A stretch of 64,000 nt of DNA, from contig NZ_JAAKGV010000003.1 of assembly GCF_011043735.1 (NCBI RefSeq), positions 124,001 to 188,000 of the forward strand, given 5' to 3'. The notes below the pieces were generated by a model. It saw only the letters and a list, made by a program, of their open reading frames with translations. It was not told the DNA's origin and ran no database searches. This DNA comes from Methylobacterium sp. DB0501. Lineage in GTDB: Bacteria; Pseudomonadota; Alphaproteobacteria; Rhizobiales; Beijerinckiaceae. Below, piece after piece: positions 8,658 to 18,119 of this stretch (its first letter is position 1; each line of letters starts with the position of its first letter). The translations under genes were made by a program, and so were the position numbers.

Positions 8658-9947
8658 ATGGCCGACGCGCAGGTTTTCGGTCCCGCATGCGATGCGGTCG
8701 GCGGGGATGGCCGGCGCGTCTTCCTCGTCGGGCTCGGCACCCATGGCGACGTGCTGCCCGTCATCGCGCTCGGCGCGGCGTTGCGGGGGAGGGGGGTCGA
8801 CGTCCGCCTCGCCGCCCCGGCGCCGTTCCGGACGCTCGCCGCCCGGGCCGGCCTCGCCTTCCACCCCCTCGGCACGCCGGGCGATTTCGCCCGGGCCGTC
8901 GCCCAGCCGGCCCTGTGGCGGCCGGTCCGCGGCGCGAGGGCGATGCTCGCCGCCGTCGCGGAGGCGACCGAGCCGACCTATCGCTGGCTGGAGGCGGAGG
9001 CGACGCCCGCCGACCTCGTCGTCGCCTCGACCCTGGCGCTGGGTGCCCGCGTGGCGCAGGAGCGCCTCGGCCTGTCCCTCACCACCCTTCACCTGATGCC
9101 GATGCTGCTCGAGAGCCGCCTCGCCCCGCCCCGCCTGCCGGGCCTGCCGCTCCCCCGCCTGATGCCGGCGCGCTGGCGCCACGCCCTCGGCCGCGGCGCC
9201 GACCGCTTCGTCCTCGGCCCCGTCGCGCTGCCGCCACTCAACGCCTTCCGGGCCGGCCTGGGCCTCGACCCGGTCAAGCGCCTGCGCCACTGGTGGCACA
9301 GCCCCGAGCGGGTCCTGCTCGCGGTGCCCGACTGGTACGCCCCGCCCCAGCCCGACTGGCCGGCCCAGGTGACGCAGACCGGGTTTCCCCTCGCCGACAC
9401 CTTCGGTGACGCCGCCGGCCTGCCGCCCGATCTCGCCGCCTTCCTGCGCGACGGTCCGCCGCCGCTGGTCTTCACCTACGGCTCGGCGATGGCGGGCGCG
9501 CAACGCTTCTTCGCCACCGCGGTCGAGATCTGCCGGCTCACCGGGCGCCGCGGCCTCCTCCTCGCCGGCCGGGCCGGGGAGATCCCCGCCGACCTGCCGC
9601 CGGGTATCCTGCACGTGCCTTATGCCCCCTTGAGCCGGCTGCTGCCGGCCTGCGCGGCCCTGGTCCACCATGGCGGGGTCGGCACGGTGGCGCAGGCCCT
9701 GGCGGCGGGCTGCCCGCAGCTGATCGTGCCGGTGGCCTTCGATCATGCCGACGAGGCCGAGCGGGTGGTGCGGCTCGGGGTCGGGACCTCGCTCGCGCGC
9801 TGGCGCTTCACCCCGCAGCGGGCGCGGCGGGCGGTGGAGGCGCTGCTGCACTCGCCCGCGGTGGCGGCGGCCTGCCGCGAGGTGCAGGTGCTGATGCGCG
9901 CCGAGAGCGGCGTCGCGCAGGCCTGCGCGGTGATCGGCGCGAGGTGA
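8658..9947 (+). CDS. GT1-family glycosyltransferase (UGT/MGT fold)
   Basis: This 429-aa protein has a GT-B layout. The N-terminal lobe starts VFLVGLGTHGDVLPVIALG, the acceptor-side GxxGHxxP-like motif of sterol and macrolide glycosyltransferases. The C-terminal lobe carries the nucleotide-sugar signature ALVHHGGVGTVAQALAAGCP followed by QLIVPVAFDHADEAERV, near residues 330-370. It would transfer a sugar from a nucleotide donor to a lipid or small molecule; neither substrate is evident. The ATG at 8658 has a GGAGG at 8648-8652. No biosynthetic neighbour is present, so it looks like a stand-alone enzyme. Confidence 0.85.
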   Translation: MADAQVFGPACDAVGGDGRRVFLVGLGTHGDVLPVIALGAALRGRGVDVRLAAPAPFRTLAARAGLAFHPLGTPGDFARAVAQPALWRPVRGARAMLAAVAEATEPTYRWLEAEATPADLVVASTLALGARVAQERLGLSLTTLHLMPMLLESRLAPPRLPGLPLPRLMPARWRHALGRGADRFVLGPVALPPLNAFRAGLGLDPVKRLRHWWHSPERVLLAVPDWYAPPQPDWPAQVTQTGFPLADTFGDAAGLPPDLAAFLRDGPPPLVFTYGSAMAGAQRFFATAVEICRLTGRRGLLLAGRAGEIPADLPPGILHVPYAPLSRLLPACAALVHHGGVGTVAQALAAGCPQLIVPVAFDHADEAERVVRLGVGTSLARWRFTPQRARRAVEALLHSPAVAAACREVQVLMRAESGVAQACAVIGAR

Positions 9948-9953
9948 GGCGGC

Positions 9954-11645
9954 TCACGCCGCCTTCACCGCCGCCAGGAAGCCGCCCACCTCCTGCGTCA
10001 GCCCGTCGGAATGGCGCGCCAGGATGAGCGCGGCGTCGAGGACCTGGCCGGCGGCCGCACCCGTCTCGCCGGCTTCCCGGCGCAGGTCGTGCAGGGTCTC
10101 GGTGACGTGGCCGGTGCCCGACGCCGCCTCGCCGACGCTGCGGGCGATCTCCTGGGTGGCCGCGCCCTGCTCCTCCATCACGGCGGCCACGCCGGCCGCG
10201 GCGGCCGACATCTCGCCGATCGCCCGGCCGATGCGCTGGATGTCGGCGATGGTGGCCCGGGTCGCGGCCTGGATCGCCCCGACCTGCCCGGTGATCTCCT
10301 CCGTCGCCCGGGTGGTCTGGCCGGCGAGCGCCTTGACCTCGGCGGCCACCACCGCGAAGCCGCGCCCCGCCTCGCCGGCCCGGGCCGCCTCGATGGTGGC
10401 GTTGAGCGCCAGCAGGTTGGTCTGCGCGGCGATGTCGGCGATGACCGAGACCACGCGCTCGATGCGCTCGGCGGCCTGCGCCAGCTCGCTCACGGTCGCG
10501 TCGGTGCGGCCCGCATCCGCCACCGCCTGACCGGCCATGCGCGAGGTCTGCGAGACCTGCCGCACGATCTCCTGGATCGCCGCCGTCATCTGCGCGCTCG
10601 CCGCCGCGACGGCGTGAACGTGGCCGGAGGTCCGCTGGGCCACCCCCGCCGCCGCGTCGGTGCGCCCGGCCCCGGCCTCGGCGCCCGCCGCCATCGCCCG
10701 GGCCGCCGCCTCCATGGTGCCGGCGGCGTCGGCGAGGTCGCGCGACAGCCCCGAGACCTTGGCCTCGAAATCCCGGGCGAGGCCGTCGACCAGGGCGGCG
10801 CGCCGGGCGGCGGCTTCGGTCCGCTCGCCCTCCTGCGCCGTCAGCCGGCGCATCGTGCCGGCGGACTCCTTGAACACCTGCAGGGCGCGCGCGAGCGCCC
10901 CGATCTCGTCCCGCCGCCCGGTGCCGGCCACCGCGACCGTGAGGTCGCCGGCCGCGAGGTCGTCCATCGCCCGGGCCATGCGGGTGAGCGGCCGGGCGAT
11001 GCCCAGCACCGCGATGGCGGCGAGGGCCGAGAAGGCGAGGAGGAGGCCGACGCCCGCGACCAGGGTCAGGCGGGCCTTCGTCGCCGCAGCGGCGGCCTGC
11101 GCGGCGTCCCGGGCGGCGGCGAGGTCGGCGAGGGTCGCCTCGACCCGGGCCGCGACGGCGGCGGAGGCCTTGGCCCGCCGGCCGGCATCCTCCTCGGTCG
11201 AGAGCGCGAAGGCGACGTCGGTCATCCCCTGCCGGGCATTCGCCACCACCTTGGCCGAGAAGGCGAGGTAATCGGCGATGGTCGCGCGGGCGGCCTCGTC
11301 CGCCGCGCGCTCCGGCGCGCTCCCGGCGAGCGTGACCAGCCGTCCGGCCTCGGCGCCCGCCAGCTCTTCCGCCGCCCGGTGCTGCCCGGCGAGGGTCTGG
11401 CGCGCCTCGTCGCTGCCCTCGATGATGACGCTGCGCTGGGCGATCGCCGCCTCGGCGACGGCGTTCGCCACCCGCAACGCCGCCATCGCCCGAGCCGTGC
11501 GCGTGTCGACGATCTCGCCCATCGTCCGGCTCAGTCCATCGAGGCCGGTCCGGGCGAGGCCGACGAGGCCGAGCGATACCAGGAGGACGAGGCCGGCCGG
11601 CAGCGCCAGCTTGGCCAGGAGTGTGAGGTCGTTGAAGGTGCGCAT
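9954..11645 (-). CDS. Methyl-accepting chemotaxis protein
   Basis: This 563-aa receptor has an N-terminal membrane helix ([19 protein letters not shown]), a helical periplasmic sensor of about 150 residues (four-helix-bundle type by appearance), and a second membrane helix ([20 protein letters not shown]). A HAMP segment beginning [18 protein letters not shown] follows, then a signalling domain. The kinase-contact hairpin is visible as [20 protein letters not shown] and [13 protein letters not shown]. No CheR-binding pentapeptide is seen at the C-terminus, which ends GFLAAVKAA. The ATG at 11645 is preferred over the extended frame to 11708. No che genes are adjacent, so it is an orphan receptor that would feed distant CheA/CheW proteins. 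Confidence 0.93.
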   Translation of the reverse strand: MRTFNDLTLLAKLALPAGLVLLVSLGLVGLARTGLDGLSRTMGEIVDTRTARAMAALRVANAVAEAAIAQRSVIIEGSDEARQTLAGQHRAAEELAGAEAGRLVTLAGSAPERAADEAARATIADYLAFSAKVVANARQGMTDVAFALSTEEDAGRRAKASAAVAARVEATLADLAAARDAAQAAAAATKARLTLVAGVGLLLAFSALAAIAVLGIARPLTRMARAMDDLAAGDLTVAVAGTGRRDEIGALARALQVFKESAGTMRRLTAQEGERTEAAARRAALVDGLARDFEAKVSGLSRDLADAAGTMEAAARAMAAGAEAGAGRTDAAAGVAQRTSGHVHAVAAASAQMTAAIQEIVRQVSQTSRMAGQAVADAGRTDATVSELAQAAERIERVVSVIADIAAQTNLLALNATIEAARAGEAGRGFAVVAAEVKALAGQTTRATEEITGQVGAIQAATRATIADIQRIGRAIGEMSAAAAGVAAVMEEQGAATQEIARSVGEAASGTGHVTETLHDLRREAGETGAAAGQVLDAALILARHSDGLTQEVGGFLAAVKAA

Positions 11646-12041
11646 CCCGGATCCCCGCCGCGGAACGGTCCGGACCCGCTGCGGTCGCACCATTCCAGAA
11701 GCTGACATGGATCTAGGCTTGTCAGTTCCGGGTTAAGAGATCGCTTCCCGGGCGCATGACATCGATGTCTATTCTATTCGTTCGCTTTCTAACAGATTTT
11801 TTGTAGTCCACCAGTATTCGTGAATTGGCATAATATTTCATCTGCGGATCGACCGTCGGGGCGGCAGGGCGCTCGCCGGCTGGGCAGCGATGCCTCCCCG
11901 CCGATCACAGCGGGATCGCTTGCCCCCGGAGCCCCCGGAAAGTCTGCACGATCCTGCGTTCCGCCGAGTCATCGATGGTCGCCAAGACGCGATGAACGCG
12001 GTAAACGCGGTCGTAACCAGTCAGAACGGGGGCTGTCAGCG
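11646..12041. other. Divergent intergenic region, AT-rich patch
   Basis: This 396-base gap separates the chemoreceptor from the 56-aa gene. It contains a 12-bp palindrome GACATCGATGTC at 11758-11769 and an AT-rich stretch to about 11845, then returns to high GC. Three ACGCG repeats lie at about 11989-12011. Promoters are likely here, but none is assigned. Confidence 0.35.
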
Positions 12042-12212
12042 ATGAGCGAATCCACCGACCGGTTCAAGCGTGCGCCCAAGCGCAAGTCCGCCCAGGCCCG
12101 CACCCTCACGGTCTCGCCCGAGGCCAAGGCCGCCTACGAGAAGCTGATCCGCGAGAAGGAGGAGCGCGAGGCCTACGCCCGCAACCTTCCCGCCGACCAG
12201 AGGCCGCGCTGA
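12042..12212 (+). CDS. Small basic hypothetical protein, 56 aa
   Basis: A 56-residue product: a Lys/Arg-rich N-terminus (RFKRAPKRKSAQAR) followed by a predicted helix (SPEAKAAYEKLIREKEERE). I do not recognise a named family. A G-rich run (GAACGGGGG) lies about 11 bases upstream of the ATG. It converges with der, 21 bases between stops. Coding looks plausible from the amphipathic charge pattern; function unknown. Confidence 0.55.
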   Translation: MSESTDRFKRAPKRKSAQARTLTVSPEAKAAYEKLIREKEEREAYARNLPADQRPR

Positions 12213-12233
12213 GCGGCCTCCCGCCCTGTCCCG

Positions 12234-13580
12234 CTACTCGCTCTTGTCGAACGGGTTCTTCGAGGTCCGGAGCGACAGGCGGATCGGTACGCCCGGCAGG
12301 TCGAAGGCCTCGCGCAGGCTGTTGACGAGGTAGCGGGTGTAGGATTTTGGCAGCGCGTCGAGCTGGTTGCCGAACAGGGCGAAGTGCGGCGGGCGTGCCT
12401 TCACCTGGGTGGCGTAGCGGATCTTGATGCGCCGGCCGGACACCGCCGGCGGCGGGTTGGCCTGCGTCGCCTCGCTCAGCCACTGGTTGATCTTGGCGGT
12501 CGAGACGCGGCGGTTCCACACCTCGGCGGTCGAGACCACCGCGTGCATCAGCCGGTCGACGCCCTCGCCGGCGAGACCCGAGAGCGGCACCACCGCGGCG
12601 CCGCGCACCTGCGGCAGCAGGCGGGTCGCCTTCTCCTTGAGCTCCTTCAGCAGGCCCTGCTGATCGGCGACGAGGTCCCACTTGTTGAGGCCGATGACGA
12701 GGGCGCGCCCCTCCGACTCGACGAGGTCGACGATGGTGAGGTCCTGCTTCTCGAACGGGATCGTCGCGTCGAGGAGCACCACCACCACTTCCGCGAAGCG
12801 CACCGCCCGCAACCCGTCCGAGACCGCGAGCTTCTCCAGCTTGTCGTCGATCCGGGCGCGGCGGCGCATGCCGGCGGTGTCGTGCAGCTTGATCCGGCGA
12901 CCGCGCCACTCCCAGTCGAGCGAGATCGAATCGCGGGTGATGCCGGCCTCGGGGCCGACGAGCAGCCGCTCCTCGCCGAGCATCCGGTTGATCAGCGTCG
13001 ACTTGCCGGCATTCGGGCGGCCGACGATCGCGACCTTGAGCGGCTTGCCCTCGCCCCCCTCCTCGTCGTCCTCGTCGTCCTGCTCCGGCAGCACCGCTTC
13101 CAGCGCGTCGAGGAGGTCGCCCAGACCCTCGCCGTGCTCGGCCGAGACCGGCACCGGATCGCCGAGGCCCAGCGCGAAGGCCTCGTAGGCGCCGGCCATG
13201 CCGGCCCCGCCCTCGGCCTTGTTGGCCAGCAGGATGACGGGCTTGTCGGCCCGGCGGACCAGCTCGGCGAAGGGCTGGTCGGCCGGCAGCAGGCCGGCGC
13301 GGGCGTCGATCACGAACAGGACCGCGTCGGCCTCGGCGATGGCGGCCTCGGTCTGGGCGCGCATGCGGCCGGCGAGCGAATCGGCCTCGGCCTCCTCCAG
13401 CCCGGCGGTGTCGAGGATGCGGAAGCGCAGGTGGCCGAGGCGCACGTCGCCCTCGCGCCGGTCGCGGGTCACGCCCGGCCGGTCGTCGACGAGCGCCAGC
13501 TTGCGGCCGACGAGGCGGTTGAACAGCGTCGACTTGCCGACGTTGGGACGCCCGACGATCGCGACGATGGGCATCGACAT
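12234..13580 (-). CDS. der: Ribosome biogenesis GTPase Der (EngA)
   Basis: This 448-aa protein has two tandem GTPase domains, the hallmark of Der, which acts in 50S ribosomal subunit maturation. Domain 1 begins [19 protein letters not shown] with DTAGL and NKAE; domain 2 has [18 protein letters not shown] near residue 185, DTAGM and LNKWD. A very acidic linker ([13 protein letters not shown]) separates them. A KH-like C-terminal domain follows ([20 protein letters not shown]). The start at [10 protein letters not shown] gives a domain right at the N-terminus; a second ATG two codons later is also possible. It lies downstream of the TPR gene, with a likely terminator between. Confidence 0.97.
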   Translation of the reverse strand: MSMPIVAIVGRPNVGKSTLFNRLVGRKLALVDDRPGVTRDRREGDVRLGHLRFRILDTAGLEEAEADSLAGRMRAQTEAAIAEADAVLFVIDARAGLLPADQPFAELVRRADKPVILLANKAEGGAGMAGAYEAFALGLGDPVPVSAEHGEGLGDLLDALEAVLPEQDDEDDEEGGEGKPLKVAIVGRPNAGKSTLINRMLGEERLLVGPEAGITRDSISLDWEWRGRRIKLHDTAGMRRRARIDDKLEKLAVSDGLRAVRFAEVVVVLLDATIPFEKQDLTIVDLVESEGRALVIGLNKWDLVADQQGLLKELKEKATRLLPQVRGAAVVPLSGLAGEGVDRLMHAVVSTAEVWNRRVSTAKINQWLSEATQANPPPAVSGRRIKIRYATQVKARPPHFALFGNQLDALPKSYTRYLVNSLREAFDLPGVPIRLSLRTSKNPFDKSE

Positions 13581-13645
13581 GGAGGTCTTCCTGAAAATAG
13601 CAGCGGGCGGGCACGCCGCGAGGCGCGCCGCCCTGTCATGATGAT

Positions 13646-13665
13646 GCGGGACGGAGAAGTCCCGC
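13646..13665 (-). terminator. Hairpin after TPR gene
   Basis: GCGGGAC-GGAGAA-GTCCCGC is a perfect 7-bp stem 13 bases downstream of the stop of the minus-strand TPR gene and upstream of der. There is no strong T-run. Confidence 0.4.
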
Positions 13666-13678
13666 GCTACGGGGATTT

Positions 13679-14494
13679 CTAGCGCGTCGGCGCGGGAGCC
13701 GGCGCGTCCTCGTCCGATCCGGGAGTCCGGGCCCCGTCCTTCTGGGAATCGTGATCGCCGGCCTCGTGCTCGGGCGCCGGCGTCCCGAGGAGGGTCGGCG
13801 GCCGCGGCGCGGCCGGAGCCTGCGCCGCCGCCTCGGTCACCTGCACGGGACCGCCGGCCACCAGGCCGACATAGATCTCGAGCCGCTGGCGCAGGCCGGC
13901 GGGGGTCTCGCGGTCGGCGGCGATCTGGTCGAACCAGCGCCCGGCGCCCTCGTAGTCGCCTTTCTTGAGCGCCACGAGGCCCAGCGTCTCGCGGGCGGTG
14001 TGGCGGAAGGCGCTCGTCGGGGCGGCGAGGCTCTGGAGCGTGTTCAGCGCGGTGGCGTCGTCCTTGTCGACGAGGAGCAGCGCGCCGCGCAGGCGGGCGA
14101 GGTCCCGCAGGGCCGGGCCGACGGCGGTGTCGTCGGCGATGGCCGCGTAGGCCTTGGCGCCGGCGGCCGGATCGGCCTTGCCGGCCTCCGCCGCGGCGCG
14201 CAGGCGCGCCAGCAGGCGGTAGCCGAACGGCGCCTCGGCGGCGACGCCCGCGAAGGCCTTCTCGGCATCCTCCGGCGTGCCGTCCTTGGCGCGGCGCAGG
14301 GCCTCCTCGAAGCGCAGGCTCGCGGCTTCGGCCTGCTGGGCCTGCGCGTGCTGCCAGTAGCGCCAGCCGCCGACACCCAGCACCACCAGCACCGCGAGAC
14401 CGATGAACACGCCGCTGTAGCGCGACCAGATCTGGGCCAGGCGGTCGCGCCGGTACTCGTCGTTGACCTCGCGGATGAACTCGTTCTCGCTCAT
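13679..14494 (-). CDS. YfgM-like TPR membrane protein
   Basis: This 271-aa protein has a charged N-terminus ([21 protein letters not shown]), a single membrane helix ([22 protein letters not shown]), then helical repeats ([36 protein letters not shown]) and a disordered Pro/Ala/Glu tail. This is the layout of the TPR_21/YfgM family, an ancillary factor at the SecYEG translocon that handles secreted proteins in gamma-proteobacteria. Location directly upstream of der parallels the yfgM-bamB-der neighbourhood, but bamB is absent here: der follows after 98 bases. Confidence 0.85.
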   Translation of the reverse strand: MSENEFIREVNDEYRRDRLAQIWSRYSGVFIGLAVLVVLGVGGWRYWQHAQAQQAEAASLRFEEALRRAKDGTPEDAEKAFAGVAAEAPFGYRLLARLRAAAEAGKADPAAGAKAYAAIADDTAVGPALRDLARLRGALLLVDKDDATALNTLQSLAAPTSAFRHTARETLGLVALKKGDYEGAGRWFDQIAADRETPAGLRQRLEIYVGLVAGGPVQVTEAAAQAPAAPRPPTLLGTPAPEHEAGDHDSQKDGARTPGSDEDAPAPAPTR

Positions 14495-14538
14495 GATATC
14501 CGGGCTCGCCGCCAGCAGGGACCTGGAGGGCTCTTCGC

Positions 14539-14565
14539 CGCGACCGTGCGACAGGGCCGGTCGCG
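14539..14565 (-). terminator. Hairpin after nnrU
   Basis: CGCGACCG pairs perfectly with CGGTCGCG across an 11-nt loop. It lies downstream of the NnrU stop and upstream of the TPR gene start. Terminator candidate without a T-run. Confidence 0.4.
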
Positions 14566-14621
14566 TAGCACAGTCCCGGCGGGAAGTCAGTCCCGGCGAG
14601 GGACCGGATCGGCAGAACGGC

Positions 14622-15215
14622 TCACGCCTGGCCCGGCCACACCGCGACGCCGATCAGCCACGGATGCAGCACCCGGGCGAACACGAACCAGGCCGCGACC
14701 CCGATCACCACGGCGAGCGCGTCGTTGCGCCAGCCCGCCGGCGCGGCCACGGGGCCGCCATGCGGCTTCACCTCGTCCCGGCGTTTGGCGCTGATCCGGG
14801 CCATCACCGCCCAGGCCAGGATCGCCCCGAACAGGACGATCGAGCCGAGATCGCCGTTGGCGAGGAGATGCGCGGTGGCCCAGATCTTCACGCCGAGCAG
14901 CATCGGATGCTTGAGCCGGGTCTTGATCCGACCCGGCAGGTAGGCGGCGACGAAGCAGATGAAGGCGACGAGCACCAGCAGCAGCGCGAGGTGCCGGGTC
15001 CAGACCGGCGGCGACCACACCTCGATATAGCCGTGGGCCCGGTACTGGCCGTAGCCGTAGCCGAGCAGCACGAGGCCGAGGAGCGAGAGGACCGAGTAGC
15101 CGATCTTGTAGGGGCCCTCTCCGACCCGCCCGATCAGGGCGGCGCGGGGCCCGCGCAGCATCGTGAAGGCGTGGGTGCCGAGGAACAGCACGAGGCCGGC
15201 GAGCAGGAGCAGCAT
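14622..15215 (-). CDS. NnrU family integral membrane protein
   Basis: This 197-aa protein has about five hydrophobic segments and the NnrU-family pattern: LLLLAGLVLFLGTHAFTML at the start, GPYKIGYSVLSLLGLVLLGYG, and RIKTRLKHPMLLGVKIWA with THLLANGDLGSIVLFG-type sequence. NnrU was named from a nitric-oxide-reductase-linked locus, and plant homologues are Z-ISO-like isomerases needing haem. No nitrogen-oxide genes are nearby, so its role here is open. The ATG at 15215 is chosen because it begins at the first hydrophobic helix. It is divergent from the secreted-protein gene. Confidence 0.85.
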   Translation of the reverse strand: MLLLLAGLVLFLGTHAFTMLRGPRAALIGRVGEGPYKIGYSVLSLLGLVLLGYGYGQYRAHGYIEVWSPPVWTRHLALLLVLVAFICFVAAYLPGRIKTRLKHPMLLGVKIWATAHLLANGDLGSIVLFGAILAWAVMARISAKRRDEVKPHGGPVAAPAGWRNDALAVVIGVAAWFVFARVLHPWLIGVAVWPGQA

Positions 15216-15313
15216 CGGGGAAACCTTCACGAGGGCGGCCGGATTCGCGGAATCCCGCAAGCAAGCCTCAAGCACTCTGGAGCAGGGTCGAAGCCCGAGT
15301 CCAGGGATGCCGC

Positions 15314-16513
15314 ATGCCGCTTCGCCTCCTCCTCGCGTGTCTCTGCGTCGCGGTCGCGACGGCCGTCGGGGCCAGGGACTCCGCGCCCGGGCGATCTCCC
15401 CTCAGGGAATCTCCCCCCAAGGAACCGCCGCTCTCGGCCCTGACCCTGGTCGGCCCGCCCCGCATCGTGTTCGAGGCCGGCCGCGACGCCTGCGACGGGC
15501 ACGACGTGCCGGACGCCCCCGCCCGCGCCTTCCGCGACGCGCAGGGCGGGATCGCCCTGTTCGGCATGCATTATCGCAACCGTGCCTTCCGCGGCCGCGA
15601 CTTCGACGGTTTGACGCTCGATTGCCGGGTGGTGCTCGACTCCGCCTTCAAGCCGGAGCCCGAGGCCTTCGACGACCGCTCCTGGATCGCCGCCACCTGG
15701 ACCGAGGACGGCAAGCACGTCGAGGCGCTGCTGCACGAGGAGTACCACGCCGACGATCACGGCCGCTGCCGCACCAGCGGCGCGCTCGCCTGCTGGTACA
15801 ATGCCGTGCTGGCCGCCCGCTCCTCCGACGGCGGGCAGAGCTTCACCCGCACCGTGCCGCCGACCGTGGTCGCGGCCGCCCCCTTCCGCCAGGAGGCCGA
15901 GCAGGGCCGCCACCGCGGGTTCTTCAACCCCTCCAACATCTTTTCCGACGGGCGCTACCGCTACTTCTACGCCTCGACCACCGGCTGGGCGGGCCAGCCC
16001 TTCGGCGTCTGCCTGTTCCGCAGCGACGACGCCTCCGATCCCGCCCGCTGGCGCGCCTTCGACGGGCGGGACTTCACCGCCCGCTTCCCCAATCCCTACC
16101 TCAAGGGCGCGACACCGTCCGGCGCCTGCGCCCCGGTGGCGCCGTTCCCGGCCCCGGTCGGCTCGGTGAGCCGCCACCGCGCCACCGGCGCCTGGATCGC
16201 GGTGTTCCAGGCCGCCGCCGGCGGCGTCTTTTCGCGATCCGGGATCTACTGGAGCACGTCGCGCGACCTCAAGAGCTGGGACGCGCCGCGCCTCCTCATC
16301 GCCGGGCCGACGCTCTACGACGATCCCTGCACGTCGGGCGGGGAACTGGTCAGCTACCCCTCGCTCATCGATCCCTCCGCCCCCGGCCGCAACTTCGACA
16401 CCGTCGGCGACACCGCGACGCTGTTCTACGTGACGCTGAAGACCAAGGGCTGCGAGGTCACCTCGGACCGCGACCTCGTGCGGCGACCGGTGGCGATCAA
16501 GGTGTGGCCGTGA
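15314..16513 (+). CDS. Secreted protein of unknown function, possible beta-propeller
   Basis: This 399-aa product has a clear signal peptide (MPLRLLLACLCVAVATAVGA). The mature protein contains motifs reminiscent of sialidase or glycoside-hydrolase-43-like propellers: RSSDGGQSFTRT (Asp-box-like SxDGGxxF), SDGRYRYFYAST, and SGIYWSTSRDLKSWDAPRLL. Several cysteines (about ten) suggest disulphide bonds in the periplasm or outside. HEEYHADDHGRC could be a metal-binding cluster. I cannot name the substrate or confirm enzymatic activity. It stands alone between nnrU and the DHFR-like gene. Confidence 0.7.
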   Translation: MPLRLLLACLCVAVATAVGARDSAPGRSPLRESPPKEPPLSALTLVGPPRIVFEAGRDACDGHDVPDAPARAFRDAQGGIALFGMHYRNRAFRGRDFDGLTLDCRVVLDSAFKPEPEAFDDRSWIAATWTEDGKHVEALLHEEYHADDHGRCRTSGALACWYNAVLAARSSDGGQSFTRTVPPTVVAAAPFRQEAEQGRHRGFFNPSNIFSDGRYRYFYASTTGWAGQPFGVCLFRSDDASDPARWRAFDGRDFTARFPNPYLKGATPSGACAPVAPFPAPVGSVSRHRATGAWIAVFQAAAGGVFSRSGIYWSTSRDLKSWDAPRLLIAGPTLYDDPCTSGGELVSYPSLIDPSAPGRNFDTVGDTATLFYVTLKTKGCEVTSDRDLVRRPVAIKVWP

Positions 16514-16666
16514 GGGGGCTCAGGCGGGTTCCAAGGGCTCGTTCGACCGAGAGCACCTGCAAAACCGCCTTCGCTCCTGCGATTTCGATCACGTGGCGGG
16601 CCCCAGGGCGGGTCCCGTCGGGGGAAGGAAAGGCGGAGTCCGGCTTCGCTCAGACGCTGCGCGGCA

Positions 16667-17071
16667 TCAATCCCGTCCCCGCCCCACCAGCCAGGCCGGG
16701 TCGAACCACCGGTCGGCCTCGCCGTCATAGGGCAGGCGGGTGATGTCCCATTGCTGGATGAACGGGGCGTAGACGTTCCAGACCGCGATCCCGCCGCCGA
16801 CATAGATCCGCCGGCCGGGATAGCGCGCCAGCACCGCCCGCGGGTCCTCGTGCGAGCGGATGATCGCGATGGTGCGGTCCTTGTAGGCAAAGTCCGGCAC
16901 CGCCTCGATGGTCTTCGGGCCGGCGATCAGCACGTGGCCCTGCGTCACGGCGAAGAACCGCGTCACGTCCTCGACGTAGAGCGGATCGGCGTTGCCCTCC
17001 CAGGGCAGCCGCCCGTGCAGGCCGAGCTGGCCCCGCTGCCCGATGGCGCACATCGCCCGCACGTCGATCAT
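16667..17071 (-). CDS. Short dihydrofolate-reductase-like protein
   Basis: This 134-aa product resembles dihydrofolate reductases. It opens with MIDVRAMCAIGQRGQLGLHG and RLPWEGNADPLYVEDVTRFF (compare the IGxxGxLPW motif), then HVLIAGPKTIEAVP and RRIYVGGGIAVWNVY with the NADPH-binding GGG. It ends with DRWFDPAWLV. It is shorter than typical DhfR (about 160 aa), and the usual acidic catalytic residue after LPW is not clearly aligned. It could be a true DHFR, a RibD-like reductase, or a diverged paralogue. A G-run lies upstream of the chosen ATG; upstream sequence in the same frame looks non-coding. Confidence 0.65.
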   Translation of the reverse strand: MIDVRAMCAIGQRGQLGLHGRLPWEGNADPLYVEDVTRFFAVTQGHVLIAGPKTIEAVPDFAYKDRTIAIIRSHEDPRAVLARYPGRRIYVGGGIAVWNVYAPFIQQWDITRLPYDGEADRWFDPAWLVGRGRD

Positions 17072-17284
17072 CGGAAAAACGCCCCCCGGAGCCGAGGCCC
17101 CGCGGGCCGTCGCTTCCGCCTGATAACCCGCGGGCCGATGCCCGGCCAGCCGGACCTGTCGTGCCGTCGCCGGAAGATTCCTTCCGGACCGGTATCCACA
17201 AGCCGGCGCGGCGAGCGCAGGGACTCGCGCCACGCTCGCCGGAGGCGGGCGATGGGGCTCGAACGCGGCGTCGGACACGAAGAA

Positions 17285-17324
17285 GGCGGGGCCGTCCTCC
17301 CGATCCGGAAGGAGGAACCCCGCC
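17285..17324 (-). terminator. Terminator of purF-SDR unit
   Basis: GGCGGGG pairs with CCCCGCC, with an inner CCTCC/GGAGG pairing. Read on the minus strand the stem is followed by TTCTTCGT. It lies 31 bases past the SDR stop, fitting an intrinsic terminator. Confidence 0.6.
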
Positions 17325-17355
17325 TCGTTCGTCTTCGACGTGCCCTGCGCCCCGG

Positions 17356-18114
17356 TCAGGCCGGCTTCTGCGGCGTCAGCACCCGGCCGGTCGGGAAGTC
17401 GAAGATCGCACCGCTCTCGGTCCAGTCCGGGCTCGCCAGGCGGACGATGTGGGGCGCCAGGTCCTCGGGCGTGCGCAAGGTGTCGGGATCCTCGCCCGGC
17501 ATCGCGGCCTTGCGCATCGCGGTGCGCAGGGGGCCGGGATTGAGCAGCATCGTACGCACCGGCGTGGTCGCGGTCTCGGCGGCGTAGGTGCGCACCATCG
17601 CCTCGAGCGCCGCCTTCGACACGGAGTAGGGCCCCCAATAGGCGCGGCACGACGAGGCCGCGCCGGAGGTGACGAACACCGCCCGCCCGGCCTCAGAGCG
17701 CCGCAGCAGCGGGTCGAGGGAGCGGATCAGGCGCCAGTTCGCCGTGACGTTGACGTCCATCACGTTGGCCCAGACCTTCGGGTCGACGTGGCCGAGCGGC
17801 ATCAGCTTGCCGAGCACGCCGGCATTGCCGACGAGCACGTCGAGCCGGCCCCAGCGCTCGTGGATCGCGGCGCCGAGGCGGTCGATGGCGTCGTAGTCGC
17901 ACAGGTCGAGGGGGACCAGGGTGGCGGAGCCGCCCGCCGCCCGCACGGAATCGTCGAGTTCCTCCAGCGCGCCCTGGGTGCGGGCGACCGCGATGACGTG
18001 GGCGCCGGCCTCGGCGAGCGCCAGGGCGGCCGCGCGGCCGATGCCGCGCGACGCTCCCGTGACGACCGCGATGCGGTTCGCCAGGGGCTTGGGGGGGAGA
18101 AGGGAGTCGGACAT
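17356..18114 (-). CDS. SDR family NAD(P)-dependent oxidoreductase
   Basis: This 252-aa short-chain dehydrogenase has a Rossmann glycine motif (VVTGASRGIGRAAALAL), NAG (VLVGNAGVLG), catalytic Ser in VFVTSGAASS, and YSVSK catalytic Tyr/Lys (YWGPYSVSKAALEAMV). The substrate is not deducible. The ATG at 18114 is five bases beyond the purF stop, so the two are almost certainly co-transcribed. This purF-SDR pairing recurs in Rhizobiales, as far as I recall. Confidence 0.9.
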   Translation of the reverse strand: MSDSLLPPKPLANRIAVVTGASRGIGRAAALALAEAGAHVIAVARTQGALEELDDSVRAAGGSATLVPLDLCDYDAIDRLGAAIHERWGRLDVLVGNAGVLGKLMPLGHVDPKVWANVMDVNVTANWRLIRSLDPLLRRSEAGRAVFVTSGAASSCRAYWGPYSVSKAALEAMVRTYAAETATTPVRTMLLNPGPLRTAMRKAAMPGEDPDTLRTPEDLAPHIVRLASPDWTESGAIFDFPTGRVLTPQKPA

Positions 18115-18119
18115 GGTTG

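Noticed and set aside
11821..11845. Sigma54-type promoter (TTGGCATAATATTTCA) near the chemoreceptor
   Set aside because: The -12 element does not match TTGC and the orientation points to the 56-aa gene rather than the receptor.
14463..15443. Plus-strand 326-codon frame opposite NnrU
   Set aside because: Its His/Arg/Glu-rich product is the mirror of a multi-helix membrane protein and shows no domain.
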